From contig NZ_WHNW01000002.1 in assembly GCF_009362845.1 (NCBI RefSeq), positions 1-64,000 on the forward strand: a stretch of 64,000 nt of DNA. The letters are read 5' to 3'. Shown here in pieces: positions 17,361 to 26,700 of the stretch. The translations under genes and the position numbers were made by a program. A model generated the notes under the pieces. That model was not told the origin of the DNA. It did not search any database and saw only the letters and a program-made list of their open reading frames with translations. Each line of letters opens with the position of its first letter. Position 1 is the first letter of the stretch. The stretch comes from Ostreibacterium oceani. Its GTDB lineage: Bacteria > Pseudomonadota > Gammaproteobacteria > Cardiobacteriales > Ostreibacteriaceae.

Positions 17361-18560
17361 TTATATTTTGTTCGAATCAGCAAAGCGCGATTCCAATATG
17401 GCAATCGCGGGAAGTTTTTTCCCTTCCATGTATTCCAAAAACGCGCCACCGCCTGTGGTGATATAAGAAATACCGTCGTGAACGTTAAATTGGTCGATGG
17501 CGGCAATCGTGTCACCACCACCTGCGATAGAAAACGCATCAGCGCCTGCAATCGTTTGTGCTAGTTTTTCTGTACCTTGCGTAAAATGCGCGAATTCAAA
17601 TACCCCTATTGGCCCGTTCCAAATCACGGTCTTGGACTGCTGGATTAATTTGGCATAATTTTTTGCGGTTTTCGGCCCAACATCTAATATCATATCATCT
17701 CGTGTGGTATCAATGATATCTTTGAATACACACTCGGCATGCTCATCAAAATGCTCCGCCGTTCCGACATCAATCGGCATCGGGATTAACGTATTTAAGC
17801 GGTGAGCTTTTTCGAGGATTTCATGACACACTGAAATCAAATCGGGCTCGTGCAGTGATTTACCCACGCGCGCGCCCGTTGCTGCTAAAAAAGTATTCGC
17901 AATACCGCCGCCGACAATCAACGTATCGACTTTTTCAATCAACGCATCTAGCAAGGCGAGTTTACTCGATACCTTAGAGCCACCGACAATCGCCACGATC
18001 GGGTGCTGTGCATTCGATAATGAACGTTCGATATTTTCAATTTCTCTGACCAGCAGCGGCCCACCACAAGCAATCGGTGCAAATTTAGCGACACCATAAG
18101 TTGATGCCTGCGCGCGATGGGCGGTGCCAAAAGCATCCATCACAAAGACATCCGCCAATTCGCCTAACTGCTTAGACAAGGCATCGTAACACTTTTTCTC
18201 ACCCACATTAAAACGCAAATTCTCTAATAGCACCACTTGGCCAGGCGCGACTGACACGCCATGCAGATAGTCATGTAATAACTCCACATTCTGCCGCAAA
18301 TGCTTTGTCAGCCAACTGGCAACAGGCGCCAAGGTTAGCTCGGGGTCAAATTTACCCTCGGCAGGTCGCCCCAAATGACTACCCAAAATCACCGCCGCGC
18401 CCTTGGCTAACGCAAGCTGAATCGTCTCTAATGCGGCCTGCAACCGTGCATCGTTTTGAATTTCGCCGTTTTTAATCGGCACGTTAAAGTCCTCACGAAT
18501 AAAGACTTTTTTACCTGACAAATCCAGGTCAGTCATTTTTAAAAAAGGCATTGTGGTCAT
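17361..18560 (-). CDS. pgk: Phosphoglycerate kinase
   Basis: The 399-residue protein is normal for the family. FIREDFNVPIKNGEI and ILGSHLGRPAEGKFDPELTL form the 3-phosphoglycerate site, DAFGTAHRAQAS is the conserved N-domain block, IVGGSKVSSKLALLDAL is the hinge and ADP region, and VIWNGPIGVFEF and GGGDTIAAI complete the nucleotide site. The enzyme makes ATP from 1,3-bisphosphoglycerate in glycolysis. No other glycolytic gene is adjacent. The start may be the first ATG or the fourth codon (MPFLKMTDLDL), both near the usual N-terminus. The upstream 597 bp is non-coding. Confidence 0.95.
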   Translation of the reverse strand: MTTMPFLKMTDLDLSGKKVFIREDFNVPIKNGEIQNDARLQAALETIQLALAKGAAVILGSHLGRPAEGKFDPELTLAPVASWLTKHLRQNVELLHDYLHGVSVAPGQVVLLENLRFNVGEKKCYDALSKQLGELADVFVMDAFGTAHRAQASTYGVAKFAPIACGGPLLVREIENIERSLSNAQHPIVAIVGGSKVSSKLALLDALIEKVDTLIVGGGIANTFLAATGARVGKSLHEPDLISVCHEILEKAHRLNTLIPMPIDVGTAEHFDEHAECVFKDIIDTTRDDMILDVGPKTAKNYAKLIQQSKTVIWNGPIGVFEFAHFTQGTEKLAQTIAGADAFSIAGGGDTIAAIDQFNVHDGISYITTGGGAFLEYMEGKKLPAIAILESRFADSNKI

Positions 18561-19157
18561 TGGATTCTATACTCTTGTCATCGTCAATACAGTTATCTAC
18601 TCGTTTCAGTAGGCGGCTTATCATATCAAAAAAACGGCCTAAAATCGTCTATTGATTCACATCTCTGGGTGACTCATCTACGCACCGCTGCTTTTCACCG
18701 ATAAATTAATACCCGCTGTCATGCTGGATGACGCATAAAATACCGCATAAAATGCCACACCAAATACCATGCCAAACCAACACGCAACAACATCAGACTA
18801 GCGCCCAACTAGCGCCCAACTAGCGGCCAACTAGCACTAGACTAGCACCAAACTAACACCAAATCATCGAAGACGTTCCAAATAGACGGCAAAGCGACCC
18901 ATTAAAAAAAATAGAATAATTGCGTTTTATGATTGGCAGACAGGGCGTAACCCATTAGAATATGTCCAATATGTCTCGATAACCTAACTCGACTTAGCAT
19001 CATTTGATTAATCTGTCAGTTTGCATCAATGTTTAGTCAGGTGTTTATCGTTCAGGTGTTTATCGTTCAGGCGTTTATACTTCAGGATGTTAGCGCGAGT
19101 ACTTAGTGCGGGCAGTTAACGCAAATTGATATCAGTCAATAAAACAGGCTAAAAACC
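18561..19157. other. Long intergenic region between divergent pgk and upp
   Basis: This 597-bp region has no convincing gene. It holds short degenerate tandem repeats: 11-bp CTAGCGCCCAA units around 18797-18835 and 15-bp GTTCAGGTGTTTATC units around 19035-19080. Promoters for the divergent pgk and upp genes must lie here, but I cannot place them with confidence. No tRNA-like cloverleaf was seen. Confidence 0.6.
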
Positions 19158-19790
19158 ATGTATTACGAAAGTCAAAACCGCGTCGTCAAACACTTAGTTA
19201 ATCGTTTACGCGACGTCAATACTGATTCATTTAATTTTCGCATGGCGCTAGAGGAGCTCACGCGCCTAATGGTCGCCGAAGCATTCGCGCAACTCCCCAC
19301 CAAACCCACAACGATTGACACGTGGCAAGGGCCGCTGGACGTTGAACGCATTGATGAGTCAGCGCTGGTTTTTATCCCGATTTTACGCGCGGGCGAACCA
19401 ATGCTTGCTGGCATACTCAAGGCACTACCCAACGCACGTAGTGGGTTTATCGCCATGAAACGTGATGAAGCTACCGCCAAAGCGGTTTTTTATTACGAAA
19501 ACATCCCTGACTTACAAGGGAAAACCGCGATTTTACTCGACCCAATGGTCGCTACAGGCGGCTCACTTATTGATAGCATTACCTTTATCAAAAGCAAACA
19601 ACCACAAGCCATTTATAGCATTAATATTATCGGCGCACACACAGGTGTTGAATTAGTCAACCAAACACACCCAGACATACACCTGCACATTGCGCAAATC
19701 GATCCAAAACTAAATGCGCAGCAATTTATCATCCCAGGACTAGGTGACGCGGGCGATCGCGCTTTTTTCACCCCACCAAATGATAACTAA
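19158..19790 (+). CDS. upp: Uracil phosphoribosyltransferase
   Basis: The 210-residue enzyme makes UMP from uracil and PRPP in pyrimidine salvage. The PRPP-binding loop ILLDPMVATGGSLIDSI and the uracil-binding C-terminal block IPGLGDAGDRAFF are diagnostic of Upp. FIPILRAGEPMLAGI matches the flexible-loop region. It is followed by ppiC after 71 bp with a good ribosome site, and the two may share a transcript. Confidence 0.95.
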   Translation: MYYESQNRVVKHLVNRLRDVNTDSFNFRMALEELTRLMVAEAFAQLPTKPTTIDTWQGPLDVERIDESALVFIPILRAGEPMLAGILKALPNARSGFIAMKRDEATAKAVFYYENIPDLQGKTAILLDPMVATGGSLIDSITFIKSKQPQAIYSINIIGAHTGVELVNQTHPDIHLHIAQIDPKLNAQQFIIPGLGDAGDRAFFTPPNDN

Positions 19791-19861
19791 CCAGATAACT
19801 GAAAAACAACCAACCGATATTGATTTTTTATTTTTTTTAAAACGCAACCCGGAGAAAGCTT

Positions 19862-20140
19862 ATGTTAGCAACGGCAAGACACATCCTCGTTAGTACCGAG
19901 GCACAAGCACAATCACTCAAAACCGAAATCGAGTCAGGCACCGATTTCGCTGAATTGGCAAAACAACATTCTAGCTGCCCATCAGGCGCTGCAGGTGGTG
20001 ACCTCGGTCAATTTGGTCGTGGCATGATGGTACCTGAATTTGACGCAGTCGTTTTTTCAGCACCTGTCAATACGGTACAAGGTCCAGTTAAAACACAATT
20101 TGGCTATCATTTGCTCGAAGTCACCAGCCGCTCAGAGTAA
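19862..20140 (+). CDS. ppiC: Parvulin peptidyl-prolyl isomerase PpiC
   Basis: The 92-residue protein is a single parvulin domain with no signal peptide or membrane anchor, the size of cytoplasmic PpiC. Family motifs include ARHILVSTEAQAQSL, GTDFAELAKQHSSCPSG, GGDLGQFGRGMMVPEF and a C-terminal TQFGYHLLEV. It catalyses cis-trans isomerisation of proline bonds. An AACCCGGAGAAAGC ribosome site precedes the ATG. Strong hairpins follow within 95 bp of the stop. Confidence 0.93.
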   Translation: MLATARHILVSTEAQAQSLKTEIESGTDFAELAKQHSSCPSGAAGGDLGQFGRGMMVPEFDAVVFSAPVNTVQGPVKTQFGYHLLEVTSRSE

Positions 20141-20149
20141 TGCTAGCAT

Positions 20150-20183
20150 GGCGTTAACATAACGTTAGCGTAACGTTAACGCC
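20150..20183 (+). repeat. Imperfect 34-bp palindrome after ppiC
   Basis: GGCGTTAAC (20150-20158) and GTTAACGCC (20175-20183) are perfect 9-bp inverted arms. Three AACGTTA or GTTAAC elements lie in and between them. It stands 7 bp before a second, nested hairpin. It could be RNA structure near the ppiC 3' end or a DNA-binding site. Confidence 0.5.
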
Positions 20184-20190
20184 ACTTTGC

Positions 20191-20233
20191 CTGGCAGTCC
20201 GTGCTAAGATAACCCCTTAGCACGTGCTGCCAG
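20191..20233 (+). terminator. Nested hairpin between ppiC and mgtE, possible terminator
   Basis: An outer stem CTGGCAG/CTGCCAG and an inner stem GTGCTAAG/CTTAGCAC, separated by a 3x3 internal loop, enclose a 7-base loop (ATAACCC). Only a weak TTTATCT follows, so termination efficiency is uncertain. It lies 51-93 bp after the ppiC stop and 155 bp before mgtE. Confidence 0.55.
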
Positions 20234-20387
20234 TTTATCTATGGGTTTATCTGTGGGTTTATCTGTCCATTGATGCCGATGTGCTCGAATACTAGGATAC
20301 TAGGCTGCACTGAATTGATTTAACCCCATTACGCCACTTAATCTCATTACGCCACTTACAACACTTACAACACAACCCAAACACACG

Positions 20388-21740
20388 ATGCAATTTCAAG
20401 TTACTCCCGAATTAATCGAGAAAATACAACACCTTGCTTCCGAACAATTGGATCAAGAGCTGCATCGTTACCTCAAAGATTTACACCACGCCGATATCGC
20501 CGAAATCATTGCGGCTATCCCGCCCGTAGACGCGGCGTACATTATCCGCTTGTTGGACAGCGAAAAAACGGCCGAAATTTTAATGGAGTTATACGAGGAT
20601 GATCGCGAACAAATCCTGCTCCAGCTTTCGCCGCAGGAGATTGCGGGCGAATTAGATATGATGGACACGGATGACGCGGCTGATTTTTTGGCCGAGCTAC
20701 CCGACGAAATCAAAGGCGAAGTCATCGACAATATCGAAGACGACGAACACGCCAAAGACCTACAAGAGCTCCTGCGCTACGATGAAGATTCCGCAGGTGG
20801 ATTAATGGCCAAAGAGCTGATTCGTGTACGAGAAGACTGGCCCGTGTCTGAATGCATTGATGAAATTCGCCGACAAGCTGAAAACGTCATCCGCGTGCAT
20901 TCGATTTATGTCGTTGACAAAGACGACAAACTCATCGGGCGGCTGTCCGTCAAAGACTTGCTAACCGTCAAAAGCCAAACCAAAATCGCAGAAATCTACA
21001 TCCCGCGCGTGGATTATGTGAATGTCCACACCGACGGCGATGAAGTCGCTAGAGTCATGCAAAAATACGACCTAGAAGCACTGCCAGTCGTGGATGAAAT
21101 CGGCAAATTGGTTGGTCGCATCACCATTGATGATATTGTTGACTTCATCAAAGAAGAAGCAGAAAAAGACTACCAACTCGCCGCAGGTATTTCCCAAGAC
21201 GTAGACACCAATGATAGCTTTATCAAACAAACTCGCGCCCGATTACCGTGGTTATTATTAGCCCTAGTCGGCAGCTTTGTCGCGGTGCTCGTGATTGGCG
21301 AGTTTGATACCGCATTGGAACGCTACAGTCGTTTATTTTTCTTTACGCCATTAATTGCCGCGATGGCTGGCAATGTCGGGGTTCAATCGTCTGCTATTAT
21401 TGTACAAAGTATTGCTAACAATACCTTGTCAGACTCTTTATCGACCCGCTTATTCAAAGAGTTATTACTCAGTTTTTCTAGCGGACTGTTGCTGTCTTTG
21501 TTGCTCCTTTTTGCCACACACTTTATCCTAAATTACCCTATCAGTCTTGCCATCACCATTGCCTTGTCGTTGATTATTGTGATGATTATTGCCTCGCTGG
21601 TTGGTACGTTTGTCCCTATCACCCTGCACCGAATGGGTATTGATCCTGCGCTTGCGACGGGCCCATTTATCACCACCAGCAATGATATTTTTGGTATTTT
21701 TATCTTTTTTTCTATTGCACGGGTTATCCTCGAATTCTAA
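20388..21740 (+). CDS. mgtE: Magnesium transporter MgtE
   Basis: The 450-residue protein has the full MgtE order: an N-terminal superhelical domain (about 1-130, with DMMDTDDAADFLAELPDE), two CBS domains (about 135-255, with SIYVVDKDDKLIGRLSVKDL and LPVVDEIGKLVGRITIDD) and five membrane helices (about 280-450) with PLIAAMAGNVGVQSSAI, the conserved pore region. It is a Mg2+-gated channel for magnesium uptake. The upstream gap of 247 bp contains the hairpins described above and short repeats ending in ACGCCACTTA-type units. I see no recognised magnesium riboswitch. Confidence 0.95.
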   Translation: MQFQVTPELIEKIQHLASEQLDQELHRYLKDLHHADIAEIIAAIPPVDAAYIIRLLDSEKTAEILMELYEDDREQILLQLSPQEIAGELDMMDTDDAADFLAELPDEIKGEVIDNIEDDEHAKDLQELLRYDEDSAGGLMAKELIRVREDWPVSECIDEIRRQAENVIRVHSIYVVDKDDKLIGRLSVKDLLTVKSQTKIAEIYIPRVDYVNVHTDGDEVARVMQKYDLEALPVVDEIGKLVGRITIDDIVDFIKEEAEKDYQLAAGISQDVDTNDSFIKQTRARLPWLLLALVGSFVAVLVIGEFDTALERYSRLFFFTPLIAAMAGNVGVQSSAIIVQSIANNTLSDSLSTRLFKELLLSFSSGLLLSLLLLFATHFILNYPISLAITIALSLIIVMIIASLVGTFVPITLHRMGIDPALATGPFITTSNDIFGIFIFFSIARVILEF

Positions 21741-22041
21741 CTGGCGACTTATCTGGCAACTTGTCTACCGACTTATCAGCCTACCCCCCTTGCCTTAACT
21801 GTCACCTTAATCGCTGACATCAAAATAAGCCATCAAAATAAGCCATCAAGCAGGCCATCAAAATGGACGACAAATATGCTATAGTAATTATCACAATGAC
21901 TAATAGCGTCAATAACTAACGGCGCCAATAACTAATGGCATCAGCGACTAATGGCATCGTATTAATGGCATCGCATCAATGTCATCACGTTAATCGACCA
22001 TGCATAACAACCCAGAACGCCTTACACAATCAGGAGAACCC
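21741..22041. other. Intergenic region with degenerate short repeats
   Basis: The 301-bp gap between mgtE and the methyltransferase contains GCCATCAAAATAA-type units (about 21825-21865) and ACTAATGGCATC-type units (about 21900-21990). I see no gene or RNA. The AGGAG at 22032-22036 marks the next start. Confidence 0.55.
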
Positions 22042-22617
22042 ATGCAACAGCCCATGCAACAATCCCAGCAACAATCTCAAGCCAACAACGCCATCGTGCT
22101 CAAATACATCAACACCCCTCTGGGCAAGATGATTGCTGGGGCGACCGATGACGGATTAGCGTGTTTGCTGTTTACCGATGTCGCCAAATTAAACGCCGTA
22201 CTCAAGCGTATCGGACAGCATACTGGCACAACGCCCTTATCGCAGCCCTTATCGCAATCCACTAGCACGCATCACCCCATCATCGAACGCACCGAACAGC
22301 AATTAGACGAATATTTTGCGGGCAAACGGACGGCATTTGATATCCCCTTAGCCGCGCTAGGCACGGATTTTCAGCAAGCGTCTTGGCAATACCTGCAAAG
22401 CATTCCGTATGGACATACCAGCACCTACCAAGCCCAAGCCAATGCATTAAACCGTTGCAAAGCCGTTCGCGCGGTTGCCAATGCCAACGCCAAAAATCCT
22501 ATTGGCATTATTGTGCCGTGTCACCGCGTCATTGGTAGCAATGGCAAACTCACTGGCTACGCGGGTGGTCTAGACCGCAAAGCAGCACTGCTAGAATTAG
22601 AAAGCGCCAACCAATAA
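22042..22617 (+). CDS. Methylated-DNA-protein-cysteine methyltransferase (Ogt type)
   Basis: The active-site block IIVPCHRVIGSNGKLTGYAGG contains the alkyl-accepting Cys, and FQQASWQYLQSIPYGHTSTY is the helix-turn-helix and tyrosine region of O6-alkylguanine transferases. The product repairs O6-methylguanine by irreversible transfer to itself. I chose the ATG at 22042 because AGGAG lies five bases before it, giving 191 residues. An upstream ATG at 22000 has no ribosome site. The first 13 residues are Gln-rich (MQQPMQQSQQQSQ). No Ada sensor domain is present. Confidence 0.9.
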   Translation: MQQPMQQSQQQSQANNAIVLKYINTPLGKMIAGATDDGLACLLFTDVAKLNAVLKRIGQHTGTTPLSQPLSQSTSTHHPIIERTEQQLDEYFAGKRTAFDIPLAALGTDFQQASWQYLQSIPYGHTSTYQAQANALNRCKAVRAVANANAKNPIGIIVPCHRVIGSNGKLTGYAGGLDRKAALLELESANQ

Positions 22618-22689
22618 ACCACACATCACATCACATCACAACACCATACAATCACAACACCATACAATCACAACACCACGAGGTAACCC

Positions 22690-23511
22690 ATGAAAAATCT
22701 TAACAAAAGCCTAATCCAACCAGCGACACCACTTACCGCATCGCCAATTAAGCTACCAACTAAGCTGCCAACCAAACTGGCCGCCATACTACTTGCCACG
22801 CTGGGTACCTGTAGCCTAGCACAGGCAAACAATATTGATTATGAAATTGATGGGCAAACGTACCAAGGCTATTACGCCGCACCTCAGGCAAACAGCAAAG
22901 GACAAGTCCTACTTATCCACGACTGGGATGGTATCGACGATTACGAAAAAAAACGTGCCGATATGCTGGCCGCTGATGGCTATGCCACCTTTGCGGTGGA
23001 TTTATATGGCAAAGACGTAAGACCCGATAAAATCGAGGATAAAAAAGCCGAAGTCGGCAAACTCTACAACGACCGCGATACCATGCGCCAACGTATCCAA
23101 GCAGGACTCACGCAGCTACGCGCCCACTCAGGACAGCAACCCACCGTGGTCATGGGCTATTGTTTTGGCGGTGGCGCAACACTAGAACTCGCGCGTTCAG
23201 GCGTTGATACCGATGTCGTTGGCTATGCTTCATTTCACGGCACACTGGCAACACCAGCGGGACAAAGCTACCCCACTGATACCGCACCGATTTTAACCCT
23301 ACACGGCGGTGCTGATACGGCCATCCCGATGCAAGACGTAGCGGCACTAGCCGAGACGCTCGAATCCGCAAGCGTTCCCTATGAAATCGCGGTGTATTCT
23401 GGCGCCCCCCATGCCTTTACCGTCTTTGACTCAGCACGCTACCAGCAAACCGCTGATGAAAAATCCTGGGCAGCGTTTTCTGACTTTTTAAACGAACAGT
23501 TCGGGAAGTAA
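22690..23511 (+). CDS. Exported dienelactone hydrolase family protein
   Basis: The 273-residue alpha/beta hydrolase has a signal peptide (KLAAILLATLGTCSLAQA) preceded by LPTKLPTK repeats. The nucleophile elbow is GYCFGG, with Cys as in dienelactone hydrolase, and candidate acid and base lie in LHGGADTAIP and APHAFTV. VLLIHDWDGIDDYEKKRAD is the oxyanion-side block. DLH-family proteins hydrolyse lactones or esters, and the natural substrate here is unknown. Upstream is a 16-bp AATCACAACACCATAC-type repeat. Downstream it converges on the tracrRNA terminator, whose hairpin can serve both strands. Confidence 0.87.
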   Translation: MKNLNKSLIQPATPLTASPIKLPTKLPTKLAAILLATLGTCSLAQANNIDYEIDGQTYQGYYAAPQANSKGQVLLIHDWDGIDDYEKKRADMLAADGYATFAVDLYGKDVRPDKIEDKKAEVGKLYNDRDTMRQRIQAGLTQLRAHSGQQPTVVMGYCFGGGATLELARSGVDTDVVGYASFHGTLATPAGQSYPTDTAPILTLHGGADTAIPMQDVAALAETLESASVPYEIAVYSGAPHAFTVFDSARYQQTADEKSWAAFSDFLNEQFGK

Positions 23512-23551
23512 TGAGTTGAAGTAGTGAGTTGAAAAATAAACACAATCAAAT

Positions 23552-23724
23552 AAAAAGGCGATGCATGCCAAATGGCATCACCGCTTTGAATGTTTTACTT
23601 ACTTCTTAATTATTTTATTTAGTGGTATTCGTGAAACATTTACATAAAAAACGAGGCAAACTTGCGAATGCCCCGTAGTAAATGTTTTCACAACGGAATA
23701 ATCCTTATTGTGAATTGCTTTCAA
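23552..23724 (-). ncRNA. tracrRNA of the type II-C CRISPR system
   Basis: On the minus strand, 23724-23707 reads TTGAAAGCAATTCACAAT, complementary over 18 nt (one G-U pair) to the first 18 nt of the CRISPR repeat in crRNA orientation. The anti-repeat runs into AATAAGGATTATTCC, very similar to the nexus region of known tracrRNAs. Two further structures follow: a long stem GTGAAAACATTTAC / GTAAATGTTTCAC enclosing GGGGCATTCGCAAGTTTGCC, and a terminal hairpin at 23557-23586 (ATGCCATTTGGCAT core) ended by TTTTTATTT at about 23548-23556. The 3' end is set by this terminator and the 5' end is predicted from the promoter. It pairs with crRNA and loads Cas9. The gene is divergent from cas9. Confidence 0.88.
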
Positions 23725-23729
23725 TTCAC

Positions 23730-23759
23730 ATAGTAACACGATATGGATTAAATTATCAA
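23730..23759 (-). promoter_or_regulatory. tracrRNA promoter with overlapping dyad
   Basis: On the minus strand, TTGATA (23759-23754), an 18-bp spacer and TACTAT (23735-23730) preceded by TGT form an extended -10 promoter. Transcription should begin about 23722-23724, at the anti-repeat itself. A perfect 9-bp inverted repeat (TGTGAATTG, AAAG, CAATTCACA; 23709-23730) overlaps the -10 end and start site and could be an operator. Confidence 0.6.
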
Positions 23760-23796
23760 TCCATAATTAATACATCAGGGGACAACAGAGGACTTT

Positions 23797-26700
23797 ATGA
23801 AAAAAATATTAGGATTAGATTTAGGGACTAATAGCATTGGCTGGGCGATGGTAGGCGAAGAAAGAGATGAAAACAATAAGTTGATCGATGCCGACATCAT
23901 CAAATTAGGTGTACGGGTAAATCCCCTTACCACCGATGAGCTAACTGATTTTGAAAAAGGCAAGCCGCTTTCTACCAATGCAGAAAGAACCCTGAAAAGA
24001 GGTGCTCGCAGGAATCTACAACGGTACAAACTGCGTAGAGAAAATTTAATGGAACTATTGGCTGCCGCTAACATAATTAAGGCAGGCATACCGCTGACGG
24101 AAGTTGGCTCTCAATCAACGCATCAAACACTACAACTACGTGCCAAGGCGGCTCGTCATCCAATAGAATTAAACGAATTGGCAAGAGTACTGCTCGCTAT
24201 CAACAAGAAACGAGGCTACAAAAGCAGTAGGAAAGCACAGTCAGAAGACGAAGGTATGGCAGTAGATGGCATGGCGGTAGCAAAACATTTGTACGACAAC
24301 CAACTAACGCCTGGGCAATACGTACTAGAATTGTTGCTAAAAGGAAAAAAATACATCCCAGATTTTTATCGATCTGATCTGAAAGCAGAATTTGATATTA
24401 TTTGGGAAGTTCAAAAAGCATTTCACCCTGAAATATTAGATGATGAATTATACAAGGCATTAAAAGACCAAGGGCAGCAAAATACGCGCAAAAGGTTTTT
24501 GGCGATAAAAGGCATCTATACTGCAGAAAATAAAGGCAAACGAGAACAGGTAAAGCTACAGGCCTATCAATGGCGTACCGATGCCATACAAAAACGAGTC
24601 CCCATAGCAGCAGTAGCCTATGTACTGACCGAAATCAACAACGACACCAATAAATCTAGTGGTTACCTTGGCAAGATCAGTGACCGCAGCAAAATCTTGT
24701 ATTCTGACGGGTTAACTGTTGGAGAATACCTCTACAACCAAATAAAATCGAATCCGCATACTTCTCTTAAAAATCAAGTTTTCTATAGACAAGACTATCT
24801 GGATGAATTTGAACAAATATGGGAAACTCAAGCAAAATATCACCCCGAATTGACTCCAGCGTTGAAAGAACAAATTCGCGATGTGGTTATTTTTTATCAA
24901 CGTAAATTAAAATCGCAAAAAGGACTCATCAGCCATTGTGTTTTTGAAAGCTGGGAAGAAGTACGCACGGACAAGGCGGGAAATACGGTGTACAACAAAT
25001 CAACCCATCAGCCCAAAATGCGTACCGTAGGTCATAGAGTAATCCCAAAATCCTCTCCACTTTTTCAGGAGTTCAAAATATGGTCGGTACTCAACAACCT
25101 TGAGATAAAATCACTTAAAGATAGTAACAAAGCTGACCTGCTAACAGAGCCCACAACTATTTTTGAAATCGATGAATCGCAGCGGGATTTACTCTTTGAA
25201 GAACTCAACCTAAGAGGGAAACTCACAGAAAAGCAAATACTAAACCTACTTGGCATATCGGCTAAGGAATTCAAAACCAATTACCCAGAGGGGCTAGAGG
25301 GCAATCGCACCAATGCTGCGCTTTTTAACATCTATCAAACCATTGCCGAGAATGAAGGCTATGGGCATGATTGGGAAAAGAAATCTGCCTCGGAAATAAC
25401 CACAGAACTAAAAGCCATTTTCCCAGAAATGGGCATAGAGGCAGGGATACTGGATTTTGATTCCAACCTAGAAGGCAATGATTTTGACAAGCAACCTGCT
25501 TATCAATTGTGGCATTTGCTCTATTCCGTAACGGATGATGATAAGGTTTCGGAAGAGGACAAAATCACCTATGGCAATAATGCAACTGCCTTAAAGAAGA
25601 AGCTTCATCTGAAATTTGGGTTCAAACCAGAATACACCAAACTATTGGCTGCCATAACGCTTTCAGATGATTATGGCAACTTATCGGCAAGAGCCATTCG
25701 CAAAATCATGCCTTTTCTTCAAAACGGCAATCGCTACGATGAGGCTTGCAAACTGGCTGGATACAATCATTCCAATTCATTGACCAAAGAGGAAAATGAA
25801 AAACGAGCGCTCAAAGACAAATTAGAAGTTTTAGCTAAAAATAGTTTACGAAATCCCGTGGTGGAGAAAATCCTCAACCAGATGGTGAATGTCGTCAATC
25901 AAGTTATAGATGAATATGGTAAACCCGATGAAATCCGTGTAGAACTGGCACGAGACCTTAAAAAATCTGCCAAAGAACGAGCCGAAGATATAAAGTTCAT
26001 CGCTGATAATACAAAAGCTAACGACGAGGTACGCCAAATCATTCAAAAAGATTTTGGATTCACCCCAACCCGAAATGATGTGATTCGCTATAAATTATGG
26101 TTAGAGTTGGGCAAGAATGGATACAAGGATATTTTTACCAATCAGCAAATTAAAAGAGAGCAAATATTTTCAAAAGAAATAGATATCGAACACATCATAC
26201 CTAAGGCGTTGCTTTTTGATGACTCTTTCTCCAACAAGACGTTAGCCTTTAGGCAAGTGAATCTCAAAAAAAGCAACCGTACTGCCGTCGATTTCATTTC
26301 CGACGAATATGGCGATGAAGGTCTAGCTCAATTCACGGCTCGTGTAGAGAGCTTATTTAAAAACAACGCCATCACCAAAGGCAAATACAAAAAACTATTG
26401 ATGACCCAAGACAAGCTGCCCGATGGTTTTATAGAAAGAGACCTGCGCAATAGCCAGTACATTGCCAAAAAAGCAACGGCGATGTTGCAGGAATTGGTGC
26501 GCCCTAAAGTAGTGGCCACCACTGGTAAGATTACGGATAGGTTACGTTCGGATTGGGACTTAATCAATGTGATGAAGGAGCTCAACCTACCTAAATACCG
26601 TGAGCTAGGACTGACCAAAATGCAAACAAGAAGGGACAATGGCCAAGAACAGGAAAAAGAAGTAGAGATTATTGAAGGCTGGACCAAGCGCAATGACCAC

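Noticed and set aside
20238-20387. M-box-type magnesium riboswitch before mgtE
   Set aside because: No recognisable M-box helices. The region is mostly short direct repeats.
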